NCBI RefSeq assembly: GCF_932274485.2
Contig: NC_065881.2
Location: 53,888,702-53,952,701 of the forward strand
Direction of reading: 5' to 3'
Origin: Patella vulgata
Taxonomy: Eukaryota; Mollusca; Gastropoda; Patellidae
DNA: 64,000 nucleotides
The position numbers were made by a program, and so were the translations under genes. This document shows positions 24,101-30,792 of the stretch, in pieces (the stretch's first letter is position 1; every line of letters starts with the position of its first letter). The notes beneath the pieces were generated by a model. The model worked only from the letters and a program-made list of their open reading frames with translations, ran no database searches and was not told where the DNA came from.

Positions 24101-24547
24101 CTTTGATTGCTTTCTCCAAACCTTCATTTGTTGATGTATATCCAAAAGGAATTTTAATTCTAAGACGTTTCTTAAATTTCTGTATTAATGAACATTTATT
24201 TTCTTTTCCATCTTCTAAATCATTGATATCAATTGATGCATTTGTGCTGAACGTAATAACAGCAATTCTTGTATTGTGACGGCTTACTGTAAAATGTTCA
24301 AGAAGTGAATAAATAAAATTGATGATGTTTTGCCATCCTCTTATAGATATACTCTTAGAACGATCAATAACAAATAAAACATCCAACTCCTTGTTAGAGA
24401 ATCTAGTTGTTTCTTCCATAAGTCTTCTGCCCTCCCTGGTGCTAAAATCTTCAGATGACCTTTCCGATGCACAACAGCCATCTTGTGTTATAGTGTCTAA
24501 TAAGATTAAACCCAATATCAGATATAAAACTTTCTCCATTCAAGTTT
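5932..24547 (-). CDS. SVEP1: SVEP1/polydom-like secreted multidomain protein, N-terminal half (20 exons, incomplete at left edge)
   Basis: A spliced gene read on the minus strand; each exon is bounded by AG and GT and the phases join without a break. Domain order is signal peptide, VWA, EGF-like, GCC2/GCC3, sushi x3, HYR x2, sushi, a 310-residue linker, GCC2/GCC3 x3, EGF-like x6, pentraxin. As far as known, SVEP1 (polydom) alone combines VWA, sushi, HYR, GCC, EGF and pentraxin in this order; it is a secreted matrix protein that binds integrin alpha9beta1 in vertebrates. About 1,690 codons are present, close to where the pentraxin ends in vertebrate SVEP1. The last exon ends in a good donor (GTAAGT), and the long sushi array expected next is not in positions 1-5931, so the gene runs off the window. 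Almost all junctions are phase 1, as in genes built by exon shuffling. Orthology is inferred from architecture, not from alignment. Confidence 0.85.
6540..6972 (+). pseudogene. Tc1/mariner-like transposase relic (N-terminal two thirds)
   Basis: The + strand encodes [20 protein letters not shown] and [17 protein letters not shown] (first helix-turn-helix), then, in a shifted frame, [17 protein letters not shown] (GRPR box and second HTH), [20 protein letters not shown] and [19 protein letters not shown] stop (CAT TGA) lies after RENIH. The sequence ends in GGCGGTTTTTTTT just where the DE catalytic stretch should begin, and no TIR was found on either side. So it is a dead, truncated copy inside the pentraxin intron. 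Confidence 0.8.
7115..7301 (-). CDS. SVEP1: SVEP1-like exon: pentraxin domain, part 2
   Basis: 187 nt, phase 0 in, phase 1 out. It encodes [13 protein letters not shown], then [20 protein letters not shown] and INGTIRSSG. This is the pentraxin signature region (W-x-H-x-C-x-x-W-x-S-x-x-G), but with V in place of the cysteine. The acceptor TTTACAG|CTA is the only phase-0 choice I found; the open frame continues upstream into the presumed intron for another 29 codons, so a longer exon is not fully excluded. Confidence 0.8.
7302..7740. other. intron, no feature seen
   Basis: AT-rich sequence between pentraxin parts 1 and 2. I see no repeat family shared with the rest of the window. Confidence 0.5.
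7741..7967 (-). CDS. SVEP1: SVEP1-like exon: pentraxin domain, part 1
   Basis: 227 nt, entering in phase 1 and leaving in phase 0 (GCT|GTAAGT). It encodes DFDLIFDGN...[20 protein letters not shown]...SLFSYNVRS, the N-terminal strands of a pentraxin/LNS fold. Where classical pentraxins have FTVCxxF, this exon has FTVTFWF, so the first cysteine of the usual disulfide is absent. Confidence 0.85.
8055..8092. repeat. short dispersed repeat, also at 33926-33963
   Basis: GATTTTATTGTACTGAAACA with its flanking AAGATAA occurs in both introns, here and in intron 1 of the plus-strand gene. It may be the tail of a retroelement; the family is not identified. Confidence 0.45.
8227..8358 (-). CDS. SVEP1: SVEP1-like exon: EGF-like domain before the pentraxin
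   Basis: 132 nt, phase 1-1. It encodes [20 protein letters not shown] then [18 protein letters not shown] and RFCQD, an EGF repeat with a calcium-binding style start. Confidence 0.88.
8485..8745 (+). repeat. Pearl-like P3 relic
   Basis: GATAGGTTGCCAGGTAATGA then ACACACCCACCC is a decayed P3 head, followed by weakly recognisable core (ATCAAAGACAATAGCTC, TTATCAGAAATTGTAGAAAT). It is much older than the arrays near 3 kb and 14 kb. Confidence 0.55.
8749..8865 (-). CDS. SVEP1: SVEP1-like exon: EGF-like domain
   Basis: 117 nt, phase 1-1. It encodes [20 protein letters not shown] then [18 protein letters not shown], one EGF-like repeat with an unusually long first part. Confidence 0.85.
9073..9736. 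mobile_element. probable non-autonomous DNA element with G-tract ends
   Basis: The left end is GGGGCGGATCTAGGAAT followed by GGGGGGGCGC. The right end, reversed, is AGTGGATCCAAGG followed by GGGGGCGC. The ends are imperfect inverted repeats about 660 bp apart within the EGF intron. No transposase was seen inside. Confidence 0.45.
9907..10131 (-). CDS. SVEP1: SVEP1-like exon: EGF-like domains
   Basis: 225 nt, phase 1-1. It completes the previous repeat (NDCG), then encodes [15 protein letters not shown]...[13 protein letters not shown] and [16 protein letters not shown]...CSCRQGFAG. Confidence 0.9.
10132..10817. other. intron, no feature seen
   Basis: AT-rich intron between two EGF exons, with no recognisable repeat or exon. 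Confidence 0.5.
10818..11039 (-). CDS. SVEP1: SVEP1-like exon: two EGF-like domains
   Basis: 222 nt, phase 1-1. It encodes [17 protein letters not shown]...[13 protein letters not shown], then a calcium-binding type repeat starting [17 protein letters not shown] and ending CSEGFEG. The last cysteine of the second repeat comes from the next exon. Confidence 0.9.
11040..11836. other. intron, no feature seen
   Basis: Intron between GCC module C and the first EGF exon. I see no shared repeat and no sushi or EGF cysteine pattern on the minus strand. Confidence 0.45.
11837..12001 (-). CDS. SVEP1: SVEP1-like exon: GCC2/GCC3 module C
   Basis: 165 nt, phase 1-1. It reads [35 protein letters not shown] and [14 protein letters not shown]. 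The donor is CAG|GTTGGT. The longest open frame here lies in another frame and is not the coding one. Confidence 0.88.
12310..14290 (+). repeat. composite Pearl-like block (P1 head, P3 middle, P1-type tail)
   Basis: It opens with GCCAGGCAGGATACGCCCAC and P1 cores to about 13200. A P3 head follows (GATAGGTTGCCAGGCAACGA) with P3 cores to 14130, then two successive GGACGGACAG-type tails ending AATGTGGGCGTATAAAA (14200) and AATGTGGGCGTATAATA (14290). One P3 core is split by the foldback element at 13570-13901. Confidence 0.75.
13570..13901. mobile_element. foldback element with 9-bp target duplication (Mutator-like size)
   Basis: CTTAAACAC is present on both sides (13561-13569 and 13902-13910), while uninterrupted P3 cores nearby have it once, so the insertion is clear. 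The ends are GGGCTATACTAT and, reversed, CGGCAATACTAT. The whole left arm (about 13570-13680: GAAAAACACTGG, CCGGAAAACACC) is inverted in the right arm (about 13786-13901: GGTGTTTTCCGG), around a loop containing CTAACCCTAACCC. The GGGCTATACTATA end motif also occurs inside at 13688. There is no coding capacity. Confidence 0.75.
14367..14528 (-). CDS. SVEP1: SVEP1-like exon: GCC2/GCC3 module B
   Basis: 162 nt, phase 1-1. It reads [35 protein letters not shown] and [11 protein letters not shown], the second tandem GCC2/GCC3 module. A small Tc1-like element sits 53 bp upstream of it in the intron. Confidence 0.88.
14581..15298 (+). mobile_element. internally deleted Tc1-like DNA transposon with intact TIRs
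   Basis: The ends are TACTCTTCAAAAAAAGTAGG extended by GGATATT; the two TIRs match over about 27 bp with one base of length difference, and TA flanks both sides (14579-14580, 15299-15300). At 14894-15079 the + strand still encodes the transposase C-terminus: [40 protein letters not shown], then [16 protein letters not shown] and a stop. The rest of the transposase (DNA-binding and catalytic parts) is missing, so it could move only with help. Confidence 0.85.
15299..15625. other. intron remainder, no feature seen
   Basis: AT-rich intron sequence between the Tc1-like element and GCC module A. Confidence 0.5.
15626..15781 (-). CDS. SVEP1: SVEP1-like exon: GCC2/GCC3 module A
   Basis: 156 nt, phase 1-1. 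It reads [10 protein letters not shown]...[18 protein letters not shown], then [14 protein letters not shown], the GCC2/GCC3 signature (CPxGT, CxxCxxGYYQ, GSTxxxDC). Confidence 0.88.
15977..16320. mobile_element. piggyBac-type MITE (344 bp, TTAA target duplication)
   Basis: TTAA flanks both ends (15973-15976, 16321-16324). The ends are CACGTTAAGTGCG and, reversed, CCCGTTAAGCATG, close to the CCCTTTAAG-style ends of piggyBac relatives. Inside are two copies, 150 bp apart, of a roughly 100-bp unit containing ACGTCCTGGACAACTGCCAC and GGGCGTAATATAACGCCTTG. It lies 38 bp from the linker-exon boundary at 16359. Confidence 0.8.
16359..17288 (-). CDS. SVEP1: SVEP1-like exon: 310-residue linker without a recognised domain
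   Basis: One 930-nt exon, phase 1-1, open throughout. The first third carries a few cysteines around an [17 protein letters not shown] motif and then a basic RKRRS stretch that could be a furin-type cleavage site. The middle is rich in Ser, Thr, Asp and Glu and looks disordered. The last third is more ordered, with ILF-type hydrophobic spacing and several sequons (LNLTY, ENITL), and ends in [17 protein letters not shown]. Vertebrate SVEP1 has an unclassified stretch at the same place. The function is unknown. Confidence 0.85.
17446..17643 (-). CDS. SVEP1: SVEP1-like exon: sushi (CCP) domain 4
   Basis: 198 nt, phase 1-1. It reads [36 protein letters not shown] and WPDC, all sushi landmarks. 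A sushi module directly after the HYR pair is a hallmark of SVEP1. Confidence 0.9.
17644..18039. other. intron, no feature seen
   Basis: Intron sequence before the P2 repeat; no recognisable element. Confidence 0.45.
18040..18756 (+). repeat. Pearl-like repeat, family P2
   Basis: Cores with CCAATCAAATTG and AAAATGCTCAT, a GACAGACGACAGACAGACAG microsatellite at about 18673, and an end hairpin in decayed form (GTCCCCTGC...GAAAGGTGGTTGAC, 18724-18753). It is antisense to the host SVEP1-like gene. Confidence 0.7.
18912..19157 (-). CDS. SVEP1: SVEP1-like exon: HYR domain 2
   Basis: 246 nt, phase 1-1. It has [28 protein letters not shown], a central [18 protein letters not shown] and a final cysteine near CSFSILLQ. 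It is more diverged than HYR 1 and lacks the YxxxDxAGN end. It is separated from HYR 1 by a 2.1-kb intron filled with repeats. Confidence 0.85.
19300..19890 (+). repeat. Pearl-like repeat, family P1
   Basis: The head is AAGATACGCCCACATTTTGC and the cores carry GGGGCCATAATCCA, ending in a tail with GTCCAGACGGACAGGGGTG. A second P1 element starts directly behind it. Confidence 0.7.
19895..21200 (+). repeat. Pearl-like repeat, family P1 (long array)
   Basis: The head is CCAGGCAGGATACGCCCACA. Six or so cores, some lacking parts, carry CGAATATCGAAAGGAACCAA and GATATACCAGATGTTTACAC. The tail GGATTGACGGAAGGAAAGGG leads to AAAATGTGAGCGAATAAAT. The + strand frames of up to 169 codons are read-throughs of cores. 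Confidence 0.75.
21253..21501 (-). CDS. SVEP1: SVEP1-like exon: HYR domain 1
   Basis: 249 nt, phase 1-1. It begins [16 protein letters not shown], has [19 protein letters not shown] in the middle and ends with [16 protein letters not shown] and a final cysteine pair. This is the usual start, W-x-x-P core and YTVxDxAGN end of a hyalin repeat. Confidence 0.9.
21706..21897 (-). CDS. SVEP1: SVEP1-like exon: sushi (CCP) domain 3
   Basis: 192 nt, phase 1-1. It reads CPALQLGLG, an extra-cysteine loop ([13 protein letters not shown]), [15 protein letters not shown] and [11 protein letters not shown], so all sushi landmarks are present. The next exon starts the HYR pair. Confidence 0.88.
22167..22358 (-). 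CDS. SVEP1: SVEP1-like exon: sushi (CCP) domain 2
   Basis: 192 nt, phase 1-1. Four cysteines in sushi spacing ([31 protein letters not shown]), with the conserved tryptophan before the last one. It contains an NIT sequon. Confidence 0.85.
22505..22723 (-). CDS. SVEP1: SVEP1-like exon: sushi (CCP) domain 1
   Basis: 219 nt, phase 1-1. It has the sushi pattern: [10 protein letters not shown], a loop with two extra cysteines ([11 protein letters not shown]), [11 protein letters not shown], and W before the last cysteine ([10 protein letters not shown]). Confidence 0.88.
22724..23013. other. intron, no feature seen
   Basis: Short AT-rich intron between the first GCC module and sushi 1. Confidence 0.5.
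23014..23163 (-). CDS. SVEP1: SVEP1-like exon: GCC2/GCC3 (ephrin-receptor-like) module
   Basis: 150 nt, phase 1-1. It reads [20 protein letters not shown]...A...[15 protein letters not shown], the cysteine spacing of a GCC2/GCC3 module. Its place before the first sushi module, with another three such modules after the linker, is notable. Confidence 0.8.
23164..23476. other. intron, no feature seen
   Basis: AT-rich intron between the EGF and GCC exons. Confidence 0.5.
23477..23626 (-). CDS. SVEP1: SVEP1-like exon: EGF-like domain
   Basis: 150 nt, phase 1-1, between TTTTAG and GTATTT. It encodes one six-cysteine EGF-like module ending in the typical [14 protein letters not shown], placed directly after the VWA domain. 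Confidence 0.85.
23813..24547 (-). CDS. SVEP1: SVEP1-like exon: start codon, signal peptide, VWA domain
   Basis: ATG is at 24537-24539. An in-frame TGA lies directly before it (ACT TGA ATG) and the exon begins 8 bases upstream after a TTGTTTTCAG acceptor, so the start is well fixed and the 5' leader is spliced. Residues 1-24 are a signal peptide (hydrophobic run, then GCCA). The VWA domain spans about 51-240, with an intact metal site: D59-S61-S63 (DRSKS), T135 (GYTST) and D164 (MTDG). There are several N-glycosylation sequons. The donor CAGAG|GTAAAT leaves phase 1. Confidence 0.9.
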
Positions 24548-24874
24548 CTGAAAACAATTGAAAATATCCATGATTATAAAAAAAGTAACAGAAGTACTAT
24601 TAACAATCCTAACTGATTGTCATGAACAAAATCCAAAGGATGAATAGTAAAAATCAAGCAATAGTAACATTAAAAAATTAACTTCTACTTTTAATCTAAA
24701 TGCGTGTCAAGAACAATGTGCCAATGACAATAACAAAATGGTGCATTTATTTTGACCATGGCCAACACTGTAAGATCATTTAATATCTGTACACAATATT
24801 ACATTTTTCTTAAAGATTAATAAGCATCATAAATGTAAAAGATATCAGCTCAAACAATAAAAAAATAAAATTAC

Positions 24875-25060
24875 CTTGCATTTACAATACCACCACATTA
24901 GTACTAATTGTGTCTTATTCCTTTCTCTATAAAACCATGGAATGTGGGTTTGCCTAACAATGTCCGTTTTTCTTGCCATATGGCCCATTAGGAAGATAAG
25001 GGGGTCAATGTTGTGAACCTCTGCCATCATCTTCTATTGTTTTAGCCTCCTAAAGATGAC
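24875..25060 (-). other. candidate 5' untranslated exon of the SVEP1-like gene
   Basis: The VWA exon opens with a splice acceptor in the leader, so an upstream exon must exist. The nearest good donor on the minus strand is AATGCAAG|GTAATT at 24875/24874. A 61-codon open frame crosses this stretch, but it reads through the donor and resembles nothing known. The upstream limit is arbitrary; no TATA box or clear start site was seen. This is inference only. Confidence 0.3.
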
Positions 25061-25270
25061 CCTATCGGGGAAATAACACATCATTCAAGTGTACAGCATA
25101 GACAAATAACAATATAACAAAACTATCTGCTTACTAAACCTAATTGCTATCACCATTTTGGGGTAAAATATATAAATTACTCTTTGAAGACAAAAATCAT
25201 GATCCACATATGTCAAATTCATAAGGTGTGGTTAAACAAATAAGGACTTTTAACTCAAAATTTATAATAA
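25061..25270. other. presumed upstream region of the SVEP1-like gene
   Basis: AT-rich, with no CpG cluster and no clear TATA box. If the first exon ends at 24875, the promoter should be near here; the sequence does not prove it. Confidence 0.25.
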
Positions 25271-25690
25271 GTAGAAAATTGATTGCCAGGCAACAAACCA
25301 CATACCCTCAATTCGAGCAGGCCATAAAGTTTGTCACATTTGTATAACTTTAGCCTCTAGAGTGCTTATAAGACCTTTCAAAGAGATCATGGGCAATAAC
25401 TCTGAAAGTAATCATTTGAAAACTATTAAGCATTCTTATTTTCATGGACACAATCACTGTCTATAAATCTAAAGTCAATGGGGTAATTACTTTACCCTTT
25501 AGAGAAATGTAATCATCGGAAATTGTGAAAAACTACTAGGCTTATTTGGCTCACAGACATAAACATTGTTTATGAATTTCAGTCAATGGGATGATAACTT
25601 AGCAGCTATAGCATCGAAAAGGAATTGTGGATGACTAACAGGCCGACTGATCAAAACATGACCAGAATTAAATGTGGGTGTTTAAAATTC
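25271..25690 (+). repeat. Pearl-like P3, aged copy
   Basis: The head is GATTGCCAGGCAACAAACCA. Two to three decayed cores follow (GGGCAATAACTCTGAAAGTA), then a tail GGAATTGTGGATGACTAACA and AAATGTGGGTGTTTAAA. Confidence 0.65.
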
Positions 25691-25799
25691 AAGAAATGCA
25701 AACAATCTTTTCCATAAATTTCACAATATTAAAATAGTACATGTTAACGGTACCATATACTTCCTCCTATTATGGTGGAGTGAAAATTCATGGTAAATT

Positions 25800-26522
25800 G
25801 AAACCAGCGGCTGCCAGGCAGGATACGCCCACATTTTTGAGAGATGGATAGAGAACAAGCTAACAAGAAAGTGATTTTTCCTACTATCAAGGGCCATAAT
25901 TCAGGAAATTACAATTCAATATGCGCGAATAAACTTACATTTCAAGTTTCAACAAAATCGGATTAAAATTATGACGTCTATAGGGTCCACAACCTTGATA
26001 TACCGTATTTTTACGCTATTTGAGAACGAACGGCGGCCATTTTGTCTGTCAATTTTGGGTAGATTTTCACGAAATTCGAACTCGGTCGTCCTTAGGGTGT
26101 AACGGTGATATAATAATACGTTTTTATAAATCGGATAAAAATTATAACGCGATTTTTCGTACAATCAGGGGCCATAATTTAGGAAGTTATGGTCCGATAT
26201 GCGCGAATATCGAAAGGAACCGAAATCTTTGGGTTCAAAACTTACATTTCAAGTTTCAACAAAATCGGATAAAAATTGTGATCTCTATAGGGTCCACAAC
26301 CTTGATATACCATATTCTTACGCTATTTGAGAACGAACGGCAGCCATTTTGTCTGTCAATTTTGGGCCGATTTTCACGAAATTCGAACTCAGTCGTCCTT
26401 AGAGTCTAACGGTGATCTAGAGTGTCCACAAACAAATTGTGGACGGACAGACGTCCAGACGTCCGGACGGACAGGGGCGACGGCATAATACGTCCACATG
26501 AAAATGTGGGCGTATAAAAACA
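25800..26522 (+). repeat. Pearl-like repeat, family P1
   Basis: It runs from GCCAGGCAGGATACGCCCAC to CATGAAAATGTGGGCGTATA, with two close cores containing TTTACGCTATTTGAGAACGA and a GTCCGGACGGACAGG tail. It is followed at once by a Penelope-like fragment. Confidence 0.75.
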
Positions 26523-26652
26523 TACTTTTTGGGGTGATGAATATTATCAACAAATACAATCATGGGCGACGGCATAATACGTCCACATGAAAATGTGGGC
26601 GTATAAAAACATACTTTTTGGGGTGATGAATATTATCAACAAATACATGGCC
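26475..26652 (+). repeat. 89-bp tandem duplication across the Pearl/Penelope junction
   Basis: GGGCGACGGCATAATACGTC starts at 26475 and again at 26564. Both copies run on through the Pearl tail into TTTTTGGGGTGATGAATATT, which belongs to the Penelope-like reading frame. I saw no difference over about 84 bp, so the event is recent. Confidence 0.85.
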
Positions 26653-27606
26653 AACCTATAGGTAACCCACTGTCACCACTAATGTCAGAAGTATTTATGA
26701 CCAGTTTTGAAACAGATGCATTACAGGAATCCCCAATCAAACCATTTTACTGGTACAGGAAAGGTGATGATACATTTGTGATTGTCAACCAAAACGACAA
26801 CCCAGAAACGCTACTCCAACATCTAAACAGTGGACAAATCAGGATAAACTTCACAATGGAAACCAAAATAGATGACAGTCTCCCATTTCTTGATGTCTTA
26901 ATGACTAAAACTGATAACCAATTCTCCACGACTGTTTATAGGAAACTAACTCACACTGATCAATACATTCACTTTAAATCAAATCATTCACATAAAATGA
27001 AGAAATTTATCACCACTTTAACAAGATGCGCCACCAAGATATGTGACGAAGAAAGTTTATCTGCTGAATTAGAACATTTAAAGAATGTATTCATAAATAA
27101 TAACAGTTACCACACCCAACTGGTGAATGATGTCATCGCCTTCACCAAGCCTGGAAAGCCAAAGACTGACCACTCTGGCATCAGAATAACTATTTAATCT
27201 TGCACCAGATTAGAAGTTTGATGAAACAAAAAGTGGGCATAGATGTCACCTTCGCAAGTGGTAGAACCATTCAGAATATATTAAAAGCTAATAGTAAAGC
27301 ATTGAAAACCACCCCCACAGCCCAAAGGATTATATATGAAATAACTTGCAACAAAGAATATGTAGGTGAAACGAAGTGTTCCCTTGATGTACAAATAAAA
27401 GTCCCTCGCCTCATCAATCCTTCGGATGTAGCGGAGCATATCAATAACAATGGACACCATACGGGACCAAACAAGAACCCTTGCAGTAAATCACCACAGG
27501 AGAAAACCAGGAAGCTTCAGAAGCCATCAATATAAAATGTATCAAACCCATGTTAAACCATTATGTGGGGCTCTTTATACCAAGGGCTTATCAAATTATA
27601 TATTGA
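26609..27606 (+). pseudogene. Penelope-like retroelement fragment: reverse transcriptase end plus GIY-YIG endonuclease
   Basis: The frame opens at the Pearl junction with YYQQIHGQPIGNPLSPLMSE (RT motif around the G-x-P-x-S-P turn), then FYWYRKGDDTFVIV (catalytic box; usually YVDDT, here KGDDT), DDSLPFLDVLMTK and TTVYRKLTHTDQYIHF, all typical of Penelope-like RTs. After a stop the coding continues at 27200 with a GIY-YIG domain: RIIYEITCNKEYVGETKCSL, VAEHINNNGHH and EAINIKCIKPMLN, the last in another frame, then a stop at 27604-27606. The 5' two thirds are absent. It is broken by at least two changes and is not a host gene. Confidence 0.8.
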
Positions 27607-27903
27607 CTCCTATTTTTGATCTATACTGTCAGTGATTTTATCGTTCACCATTTTCAGTTTATTGAAATAATATATTTATGGTTTCCCTTGCATTATCGAT
27701 TGCTCTTGTAATCATACCCCCCTGCACACATTATCTTTTAATTATTGTTTATCTATGGCGTAGGTTAATTGGTTTCCCAACAGTGTTAAATATGAACTGA
27801 ACTGAATCAAAGGTGTTAAGTTTTAATTGTATTTAATTGTTATTTTTTTTGCCTATTCTGTACATATTTGTCTACATTTCACTTAAATATTTTTATCATT
27901 TGC

Positions 27904-27940
27904 TTGATAAAGATGAGAGTATCCTCGTCAAAACGTTGCC
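27904..27940 (+). ncRNA. degenerate hammerhead-ribozyme-like motif 3' of the Penelope-like fragment
   Basis: TTGATAAAGATGAGAGTATC followed by CTCGTCAAAACG resembles the hammerhead core: CTGATGA-like box, a 6-bp stem GATGAG/CTCGTC, then GAAAC-like AAAAC. Penelope-like elements are known to carry hammerheads in their terminal repeats. Three core positions deviate and the outer stems were not confirmed. Confidence 0.3.
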
Positions 27941-28520
27941 TAGTATTAAACTCAGTAATTGTGTATCCATAAAATTTTACCTTGTGTTAATATGTTCAAA
28001 CACTAAATGTCTATCAAAGAAGGCACATGGTATATGGTCAAAACATCTATATAAAATAAAAAATGTATCAACCAATAATTACATATTTAACACTGTTGAA
28101 TATTTCATAAATATCCATTTATCCATAGTAGTTTTCATAAGTGGTGATCAAATGGGAAATTGATGATTTTCATTTTTAATAATCAAGGATTTTCTTCTAA
28201 ATATCTCTTCAAAATACATACATATAAGCCTTTTATTGCCTTTTCTAAAGGCACAATATTCCAGACTAAAAGACAAATATAGACTTTCAGTCCATACACA
28301 TTAAATAGTATATTCAAATATTATCAAAATGATCAATTCTAACATGTCATTTACTTCTATCTTACAATGTCAGTCAGTAATTAAAGAAAACACATTAACT
28401 TGAAGGTCAAGTTGGTATCCAACCTAGGTTTCTTTTATTTAATCCTTTAGAGAACATCTTAACACCTTATTTTTAAATATAAAATAAGGAAAATAACTAT
28501 TAGGCTTTATTTAATCCTTT

Positions 28521-28916
28521 AGGTGGGCTTCTGATATCCAATATTTAAGGCAAAATAATTATTTTACCATTGGTACACGAATCATGTACCATATTGCATT
28601 TCAGCAAGGGACTCGAAGAACGAGGCTAGACATGTTCCACAAGTCATGTCAAACGGTGACATCATAATTTTATTTGGAGAGCATGCACAATAAATACTAT
28701 CGGTGTAGACTGGAATAACCATGCGCTAGAGTTTGCCATTCGATTGGTCTTTTGGCGTATTTCGCCGAACATAACTGAATTGAAATTAGAGTAAAAACAT
28801 AAACGATTGAATGTAAATTAGTTTATATACATTTATATTACATTATTATATGCGTTGTGACCTATTTCTGTCGATTTTTACGTCCCAAATATTACCGATT
28901 TAGCTCCTTTAACATA
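28521..28916 (+). repeat. unclassified dispersed repeat, copy A
   Basis: TTCTGATATCCAATATTTA, GTACACGAATCATGTACC, GGAGAGCATGCACAATAAAT and GCGTTGTGACC to GATTTAGCTCCTTTAA are shared, in order, with copy B (37826-38231) and partly with copy C (52226-52590). About 400 bp, no coding potential. It is not a family I can name. Confidence 0.65.
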
Positions 28917-29048
28917 GATGAAGAGTTTCAAACCTCAGAACATACGTATGTACATGCCACTCCGAAGTACAACAGTCATCAATTCGAGAATATTGACTTC
29001 TACACATTGGCGTGGCAAGAAAATGTGTCTGAGGAATAAAACAAATAT

Positions 29049-30356
29049 AAACAAGCCAACAGTGAGGCTGATGTCCCCCACTGAAATCCCAAAATAAATA
29101 GATGACACATATTAAATAATCGCACATTTATTTTTTTCAAAAGTATCAAGCAATCAAACTGATTATCAACTATACACTAAGTTACATCACTCTCTATTAA
29201 GATGTTCATTATCTTGTCCCAAAGCATCGACCAATGAAATTGCTTAGCTCTGTTTAGCTTTAGCTCCAAATGTTAATCATTGAACTCAGTCAAGACATTC
29301 ATCTAATGAACATCAACATCAAGTTTAAACATTCTACCTCAATTAAAAGCAGAATTGTTATGTTCCAAAGTCTTGACCAATCAAATTGCTTATCGATCCT
29401 TAGCCTAAGCAGAAAATTCTCATCATCAAACTTAGTCAAGGTAATGACATAATGAATCTATACTCAGAGTTTCATCACACTCACTTAATTAAAACCAAAG
29501 TTATTGGCCCCAAAGCATCAACCAATCAGATTGCTTATCTTTGCTTACCCTAAGCAGAAAATGCTCATCTTCAAACTCCATCAAGGCATTCGACTAATAA
29601 ACACCTACACCAAGTTTGAAACATCCTACTCAATTATAAGGAGATTTATTGTATTCCAAAGTCTCGACCAATCAAATTGTTTATCGCTCAGCTTACCCTC
29701 AGCAGAAAATGCTCATTATCGAACTTAGTCAAGGTATTGATGTAATGAAACTATACACCAAATTTCATCACTCTCACTTCATTAGAACTAAAGTTATCGT
29801 GTCCCAAAGCATCAATCAATCAAATTGCTTATCTCTGCTTACCCTACAGAAAATGCTCATCTTCGAACTCCATCAAGGCATTTGCCTAATAAACACCTAC
29901 ACCAGGTTTGAACGTTCTAGCTCAATTAGAAGGAGGGTTGTGTTCCAAAGTCTCGGCCAATCAAATTGCTTATCGCTCAGCTTACCCGGAGCAGAAAATG
30001 CTCATTATCGAAATTAGTCAAGGTTATGATGTAATGAAACTATACACCAAGTTTCATCACTCTCACTTAATTAGAACTAAAGTTATCGTGTCCCAAAACA
30101 TCAACCAATCAAATTGCTTATCTCTGCTTACTCTAAGCAGAAAATACTCATCTTCAAACTCCATCAAGGCATTGACCTAATAAACACCTACACCAAGTTT
30201 GAACATTCTAGCTCAATTAGAAAGAGAGTTATTGTGTACCAAAAAATGTGACGGACAGACAGACAGATTGACGGACGGACGGACAGACAGACAGACGGAC
30301 AGACAAACGAACCCATTTTAATAGTCCCCCAGCTTTCTTCGAAAGGCGGGGGACAA
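29049..30356 (+). repeat. Pearl-like repeat, family P2, apparently whole
   Basis: The left end is ACAAGCCAACAGTGAGGCTG and CCCACTGAAATCCCAAAATA. Cores follow from about 29220 (CCAATCAAATTGCTTATC, AAGCAGAAAATGCTCATC), then a microsatellite of GACAGACA/GACGGACG (30253-30304) and a hairpin GTCCCCCAGCTTTC TTC GAAAGGCGGGGGAC (30326-30356). Left end, tandem cores, tetranucleotide repeat and 3' hairpin are the parts described for Pearl and other Helitron-like non-autonomous elements. Confidence 0.8.
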
Positions 30357-30792
30357 CAAAGGGTTGCCATGCAAGATACATCCACATTTTGCAAGAGTTG
30401 GACACAAGCTACAAAAAAAAAAAGATTTTTCGTACAATCATGGGTCATTATCCAGGATGTTACCATTTGACATGTGTCAATATCGAAAGGAACCGAGATC
30501 TTTAGGTTACATACGTTTTATGTTTCGGATAAAAATTGTGAGCTCTAGATTTTTCGTACAATCAGGGGCCATAATCCAGGAAGTTACGATCCGATACATG
30601 CCAATATCGAAATGACCCGAGATCTTTTGGATATAAACACGTTTTGGCATATAAACCTATATTTTAAGTTTCATCAAAATCAGATAAAAATTGTGACTTG
30701 CAGATTGTCCACAAACAAAATGTGATAGAACGGATGGATAGACAGGTGAGACGACAATATATACGTCCACATTAAAATGTGGGCATATAAAA
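30357..30792 (+). repeat. Pearl-like repeat, family P1, short copy
   Basis: It runs from GGTTGCCATGCAAGATACAT to AAAATGTGGGCATATAAAA, with two shortened cores and a GGATGGATAGACAGGTGAG tail. It directly abuts the 3' hairpin of the P2 element. Confidence 0.7.

Noticed and set aside
24061-24561. Two + frames opposite the VWA exon
   Set aside because: Antisense shadows of a well-supported coding exon.
29270-30180. Several overlapping + frames and their reversed counterparts at 59975-60821
   Set aside because: All are translations of P2 cores; similarity between the two places is repeat homology.
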